In this document: positions 60,999 through 64,000 of the stretch, one piece after another
Numbering within the stretch: the first letter of the stretch is position 1
Layout of the letters: every line of letters begins with the position of its first letter
Source of the DNA: Mytilus galloprovincialis
Lineage: Eukaryota; Mollusca; Bivalvia; Mytilida; Mytilidae
Direction: 5' to 3'
DNA length: 64,000 nt
NCBI RefSeq assembly: GCF_965363235.1
Contig: NC_134839.1
Span: 79,385,410-79,449,409 of the forward strand
Program-made: the position numbers and the translations under genes
The notes under the pieces: generated by a model
Databases searched by the model: none
Told to the model about the DNA's origin: nothing
Seen by the model: only the letters and a program-made list of their open reading frames with translations

Positions 60999-63213
60999 AC
61001 GATTTTTCATTGCTAAAATTTGTTCAATACGATCTTTTTTGTTTGTTCATGGTACCATTTCGTGTTCGTTATCGTGTTTTTTATGTATTTTTAAAAGATT
61101 TTTTATTTTCATATGTTTATTTGAATTAGATACAGATTTTTTTCTTTTTATATATTTCAAAAATTAACAATCAAGTCTGAATTTGGACATGTAGTTATCT
61201 GGAAAATGTTTGAATTAGGAAGTCCTTTGCGATTAGGTCTTAGTAGTTAAAAAGGCAACACATGTGTTTTAATTTGAAAAATGTATCGTGTGCCAGAGAA
61301 GAAGTACTGAATCACTTCCTTTACGTTGCCTCTTAAGTTCTGTTGAAAGACTTAATGATGGAATCTGCCAGCAATGAGTTGAAGAGTATGAGTCGTTTGT
61401 TGAGGTGGTATGGCATTGCTTAAATGTATTGATGATAAATAAAAAAAGGAAAAAAATTGGTGACCTTGCAGCTGACTATTATTAAAATATTATCCAATGC
61501 TTTTCTCTTGCGCACACAGTAGCAGACAATTTTTTACCGCTACGACATGAAAAACTCAAAAAAGTTGTCTGCTGGAAAGGAAAGCCGCACAAAGACTACA
61601 GCTTCCACCAAAGTGTATCAGATTATTGAAGGAAGAATGATTCCTGACTGGAAGAAGTTTCTTTCTGTTAAAGAAAACCAACAGGCTCTCCATAATTTCT
61701 TTTGTGGTTTTTCTTCTTCAAAACTATGACATATCCCCTGATTCCATCTTATAGTGAACTTTACTTAGCCGGAACGTTTGTAAATCCGAAATTGTCGAAG
61801 TCATTTCAAACAATAATGTTAATGGCTGTCGTAACTTGGTTAGCACTCAACAAGGGCCAATACTCGTATGATAATTAATGCCTTATACTTTGACATGAAG
61901 TTATCAGAAATGAGAAAGAGCGACAGAATAATAATACGGACCTCTGATACGGGTGTGATTGTTCTGTGTGTTCACTACTACAAACAGATGACACATGCAT
62001 GAGAGTTGTAGGTGCAGATGGGGAACATTAGCAGTGTAAAGAATAGTTGAAGATTTTTACCCGTTCACCAACTTTGTGCTTGCTTTCCCAAAACAATTTA
62101 TAAACTGCCTCCTGCTGTACACACTCTTACCGGATGTGACACAACTTCGTCTCTGTGAGAAAATAGTCTACAAGACTTTGAAGGACACTATTGTAGTTAC
62201 AGAGCTTTGGGAGTACTGACGAAGATGAAGCCCTTGTTTGTGCAAGAATTTAGTTTCGAAGATGTATGATCTGAAGAATCCCTATAAACCATGATATGAA
62301 TAAAATGCGTGTCAAGCTTGCCACCAGTAGAGATGTAGGTTTAGTCAGGTTACCTCTCTGTGAATCGGCAATTTTAACCGCATCGCACATTGCTAAAAAC
62401 CCTGTTCCGTCACCCTTAGAATACCGTTGGCGAAAATTAACTAATTCATTACACCCGTTTATTTTGAAGGGCACATGTCAGCAGAATTCTTGCAGGATCT
62501 TGTGTGTTCATGTACGGGAAAATCTTCATTTAAAAAGTGTTTGTTCATAACAAACCCTTACATGTACGGAGCTTTGCTCTTGTCAAGGGTCAGAATTATG
62601 TAGAAATTCCTTGACAGATGAATCAGAAGATACTCTTGAATGAAATCTGTTTTGTGGATCATTTTGATTGGATTTTTTTAACTGTTTTCGAGGTAACAAG
62701 TGTTTTTTTGTTGTAATGAATTACATGCATGAGCTTTTGCAAAATAAACGTTCGGGATAGAAGGCTTCAATTGAAAACAACATTTACCATTTATTGCTGA
62801 GGTTGAATGTCACCCGGCACCCAGCAAGGTAACTACTGTAACTTTAACGGAATTTGTATTGAACTTGTATAATAGAAGTGTTTGAAAAACGCCAATTTTC
62901 AGAATTATTCGATTACTAAGTAATAAGTTCCTTTTTTTTTACATTTTCGTGATAATTCGTTGCCAATTGATTAGAAATGTAATACAAAATACTGGTTATA
63001 TCTTTCAATTTTGAAAATATAGAAAGAAAAAAAAAGAAAACAGTATGTTGATCTTTGACCTTAATTTGTGCAAAACTGTTACCACATTTCTTTTTGACGA
63101 CATCGATATTCCAAAAGTACTCATTTTTCCGAATCCAATGATATATAATATAGCCATATAGTATGTTTGACGATTAAATTTTAAAAATATTGGGTCTGGT
63201 CACCGTACTAATA
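60999..63213 (+). pseudogene. Right arm: decayed transposon-type gene, FEN/PIN-like motifs
   Basis: Read on + with frame changes, the arm gives in order: FYRYDMKNSKK (61530-61563), KVYQIIEGRMIPDWKKFLSV (61612-61671), YLAGTFVNP (about 61762-61790), DRIIIRTSDTGVIVLCVHYY (61922-61981), LPPAVHTLTGCDTTSSL (62105-62155) and HDMNKMRVKLA...LPLCESA (62290-62370). I recognise this series from large repeat-borne predicted proteins of molluscs and cnidarians with 'DTDV' and 'TGCDTTS' signatures. The spaced acidic motifs recall FEN/PIN-fold nucleases; that is an inference. Stops and frameshifts are frequent and shared by both arms, so decay preceded the inverted duplication. With the terminus at 60378, the full copy would span about 60378-63213 (2.84 kb). 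Confidence 0.6.
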
Positions 63214-64000
63214 TCTGGAGTAACAACTAAACACTTAAAATAAGGTTTGGTTGAAAAGAGGTGAGTTCCGCTGCCCAATTGTTTAACTTTTCAATATATG
63301 TAGCAACATTCGTGCAGCACCTTTATATGCAGTATATATTTCTCCCAGATTATATGTATCAAACAAATTGCATTTTTTGGGGGGTAGAGGGTTCTAGCTA
63401 ACAAGGAAGCTATTATACCAAGAGTTCCAAGTGTTGAAGTTTCAATAATCCTTTGTATTGAAATACCTGTTTGATAGATGTCGGATAAGTTCCAAATGTC
63501 GTTACTATAATCCCGGCCTTTTTCCATCGAACGTGATCCACTGACTAAGACTTATCATCGGGTTTGTTTGTAATTACATGAACGACACGACTGTACCCAC
63601 ATGTGAAGCAGTATATGCTTACTCAGCAGTAAGCGGTTGAATGTTACAGGTCGTACTTAACTGTCGGGGTGCTTTGCTGAACTATCTGGACCTTTCCAAC
63701 CCGTAGGAATGTGTTACGAACTTAAACAACTGCATCGATAACATGATAGGACATTCAAGATAATAGGGCTGTATAGCCAGTCAAGGTCGTTAAAAACTTC
63801 CATTTGTTGAAAACTGAGGATAGTAATCCGACTTTTTCACTTTTCGTGTCTTATCGCTGTCTGATCTCAAACGGGAGCAATAATCGGAAATGTGTGAACG
63901 CCGCATTAAGTGCGTCCCGTAACATTCGGGGAAATCAGCCGATTTTTTGTAGTCGGATTGCCAGCGTGACTATGTCGTGACAGATTTTGCTGTGTCGGAT
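63214..64000. other. Flank with a Penelope-type tail fragment
   Basis: About 63470-63640 resembles the complement of the 18540-18660 tail: TGTCGGATAAGTTCCAAATG, ATCATCGGGTTTGTTTGTAA and CGACACGACTGTACCCACATG. The minus-strand frame 63291-63527 overlaps this and is not a gene. Nothing else can be identified up to the window edge. Confidence 0.45.

Noticed and set aside
58170..63213. Inverted repeat as a sequencing fold-back artefact
   Set aside because: A 654-bp non-palindromic spacer and a ~70-bp difference between arms are not expected from a missed-adapter read, though reads are still needed to confirm.

Overview
The window looks like nuclear DNA from a bivalve mollusc, most likely a mussel (Mytilus or a close relative). 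It is AT-rich, the genes are split by many GT-AG introns, and dispersed repeats of types I associate with bivalve genomes fill the introns and intergenic DNA. There is no operon structure, CRISPR array, rRNA or true tRNA gene. All calls come from reading the sequence; splice sites were placed by frame continuity and family similarity, without transcript data.

Three protein-coding genes can be supported, all on the + strand. Genes A (8216-17522, 375 aa) and B (21696-28215, 328 aa) are tandem paralogues of the MPPED1/MPPED2 metallophosphoesterase family. Each has five coding exons with identical splice phases, and both have a similar upstream block that probably holds the promoter and a short non-coding first exon. 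B has lost the C-terminal tail of A through a one-base change. Gene 3 (35621-53157) is an apparently complete CCDC13 orthologue: 17 coding exons joining in frame to about 703 residues, all coiled-coil type, against about 715 in human. CCDC13 is known from vertebrates as a centriolar-satellite and ciliogenesis protein. Nothing suggests that CCDC13 and the phosphoesterases work together.

Layout: 1-5080 repeats, including a 2-kb Helentron-like element; 5080-17600 gene A, whose third intron holds a second such element; 18330-19400 a decayed Penelope-type reverse transcriptase on the minus strand; 21020-28500 gene B; 28849-30140 a Tc1/mariner-type element with intact ends; 30360-30960 a 26-bp tandem array; 31229-31714 a non-LTR reverse transcriptase fragment; 32086-33084 a fold-back element made of palindromic words; 35600-53700 CCDC13 with at least six mobile elements in its introns; 58170-63213 a 5-kb inverted repeat whose arms carry a decayed transposon-type gene.

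The most notable features are the 5-kb inverted repeat with a third copy of its terminus in the spacer, three Helentron-like families sharing one architecture, the fold-back element, and the MPPED pair, which keeps a catalytic histidine that mammalian MPPED2 has lost.
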